From JAIOPA01 sp046076045 (GTDB lineage: Bacteria > Eisenbacteria > RBG-16-71-46), in assembly GCA_046076045.1 (NCBI GenBank), contig JBJTRI010000026.1, forward strand, positions 1 through 7,375: a stretch of 7,375 nucleotides of DNA. The letters are read 5' to 3'. This document shows positions 6,321 to 7,375 of this stretch, piece after piece. Made by a program: the position numbers and the translations under genes. Each line of letters opens with the position of its first letter. Positions within the stretch are counted from its first letter, which is position 1. Under the pieces are notes generated by a model that was not told where the DNA came from, ran no database searches, and was given only the letters and a program-made list of their open reading frames with translations.

Positions 6321-7375
6321 TCAAGCGTTCATCGCGGCCTGCACGGCCGAGGCGCAGCGATCCGCAGCGGCCACGAGGGCCGCGCGGACGGACTCCGCCT
6401 CCGCCGCCACACGCTCGGTATCGGCCGATCCGGGCATGGACTTCAGGTTGATCTGGACGTTCAGGAGGGCCCCCTCCCCGGCCGCCCGGGCGAGCAGACC
6501 CGCCACGCCGGCGTCCGAACAGGCGTTCGTGTTGCCCCGCTGCGCGGCGAGGGCGGCCAGCTCGGCCACCCGCACGCAGGCCCGGGCGGTCTCGAGCGGG
6601 ACCTGCACGGCCTCGCGGTCGGCGGCGGCCATGGCGGCGTCGCGGTCGGCCACCTCGGGCGGGGTCGCCTGCGACATCCGGCGCGCCCGCAGCACCTGGT
6701 CGAACGCCTCGCTGTCGCGGCGCCCGAGGGCGAGCAGTTCGCGCCGCAGCCCCTCGGCGTCGCGCTTGATGCCGGCCATGGCCTCCTCGGCCGCGGCGTA
6801 CTTCTTCTTGCCCAGGGTGAGGTTGGCCACCATGGTGGGCAGGCACGCGGCGACCGCACCGACGAACGCCGCCACGGTACCGCCCCCCGGCGTGGGCGTG
6901 GGCCCGGCCACCTGGTCGAGGAACGACGCGATCGGCACGGCCTCGGTGAGCGGCGCGTTGCGCAGGCGGAGTTCGAGGACCTGGTCGCGCTTGAAGCCCT
7001 CGAGCTGCAGCGTGTGCTCGGCCGCGGCGAGCATGGCCGCCTCGGGCACCAGCCCCACCACCTCACAACCGCGGATGGCCGCGCCGTGGCGCGCGGCCTC
7101 GTCGCGCACGAGCGCGAGCACGCGGTGGATCGGCGTGGCCTCGACGTTGACCAGATTCATGCTCACCTGCGCACGCCGACCGTTCTCGATCGCGAAGCCC
7201 AGCGCGCGGACGTTCTTGAGTCCGCCCGACTGCTCGCGGATCGCGGCCGCGACCGCCTTGGCGATGCGCAGGTCCGAGGTGTTCAGGTTGGCGTTGAATG
7301 CGACCAGGAACCGGCGCGCGCCGATCGCGGTCGCACCCGCGGTGGCGTGGATGCGCTCGGGACCGAAGTCGGGCT
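6321..7375 (-). CDS. ftcD: Bifunctional glutamate formimidoyltransferase / formimidoyl-THF cyclodeaminase, N-terminus beyond right edge
   Basis: Cytoplasmic enzyme of histidine breakdown: it moves the formimino group from formiminoglutamate to tetrahydrofolate, then deaminates the product to methenyl-tetrahydrofolate and ammonia. Visible: the last 350 residues. Residues 1-140 are the C-terminal transferase region: FGPERIHATAGATAIGARRF, LVAFNANLNTSD, SGGLKNVRALGF, QVSMNL and GCEVVGLVPEAAML. Residues about 149-350 are the cyclodeaminase domain: SFLDQVAGPTPTPGGGTVAA with the family's TPTPGGG loop (159-165), MVANLTLGKKKY, then helices ending in AVQAAMNA. Whole proteins of this type are about 500-540 residues, so roughly 150-190 are missing at the N-terminus. 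Fused two-domain forms are known. The folate-binding cyclodeaminase domain also resembles stand-alone FchA cyclohydrolases. No other hut genes are visible, so its pathway use is inferred. It probably heads the operon with the TPR and PHP genes. Confidence 0.92.
   Translation of the reverse strand, partial: PDFGPERIHATAGATAIGARRFLVAFNANLNTSDLRIAKAVAAAIREQSGGLKNVRALGFAIENGRRAQVSMNLVNVEATPIHRVLALVRDEAARHGAAIRGCEVVGLVPEAAMLAAAEHTLQLEGFKRDQVLELRLRNAPLTEAVPIASFLDQVAGPTPTPGGGTVAAFVGAVAACLPTMVANLTLGKKKYAAAEEAMAGIKRDAEGLRRELLALGRRDSEAFDQVLRARRMSQATPPEVADRDAAMAAADREAVQVPLETARACVRVAELAALAAQRGNTNACSDAGVAGLLARAAGEGALLNVQINLKSMPGSADTERVAAEAESVRAALVAAADRCASAVQAAMNA

Noticed and set aside
6316..6323. Palindrome TGACGTCA at the ftcD stop as a regulator site
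   Set aside because: A single 8-base palindrome that includes the stop codon inside a tight operon; no second copy or promoter context.
1..7375. CRISPR array, RNA gene, mobile element or phage remnant
   Set aside because: No spaced direct repeats, tRNA- or rRNA-like sequence, transposase, integrase or terminal repeats were seen on either strand; composition is even across the window.

Overview
This is a high-GC window (by eye around 70% G+C) with six protein-coding genes, all on the minus strand. The two outer genes are cut by the window edges. An outer-membrane TonB-dependent-receptor-like barrel and a type IV pilus assembly ATPase indicate a Gram-negative, high-GC bacterium. The mix would fit a myxobacterial/deltaproteobacterial, Gemmatimonadota or Eisenbacteria-like genome, but nothing here fixes the phylum. 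I saw no tRNA, rRNA, CRISPR array, transposase or other mobile-element sign.

In transcription order (right to left): (1) the C-terminal two thirds of a bifunctional formimidoyltransferase-cyclodeaminase (right edge to 6321), linking histidine degradation to one-carbon folate metabolism. (2) Nine bases later and in the same reading frame, a 643-residue tetratricopeptide-repeat protein (6311-4380) with TPR blocks separated by disordered Pro/Ala/Glu linkers. (3) Overlapping it by ATGA, a PHP-domain phosphoesterase of the RNase AM/YciV/TrpH type (4383-3532). These three look like one transcription unit. (4) After a 48-base gap holding a 7-bp GC-rich hairpin, a 621-residue outer-membrane barrel protein with a degenerate plug (3483-1618). 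(5) 34 bases later, a short ComEA-type helix-hairpin-helix DNA-binding protein (1583-1182). (6) After a 225-base non-coding region, the start of a PilB-type pilus assembly ATPase (956 to the left edge), cut one residue before its expected Walker A loop.

The most coherent biology is at the left. A ComEA-like DNA receptor lies next to the pilus extension ATPase, downstream of an outer-membrane barrel, which suggests DNA uptake by type IV pili. The region between comEA and pilB carries a good match to a sigma-54 promoter (GG-N10-GC with TTGC at -12) pointing into pilB, and a perfect 7-bp inverted repeat just upstream of it. I did not find a clearly novel system. The items most worth a second look are this regulatory region, the barrel protein, the repeated PLPLP linker motif in the TPR protein, and the in-frame junction between the folate enzyme and the TPR gene.
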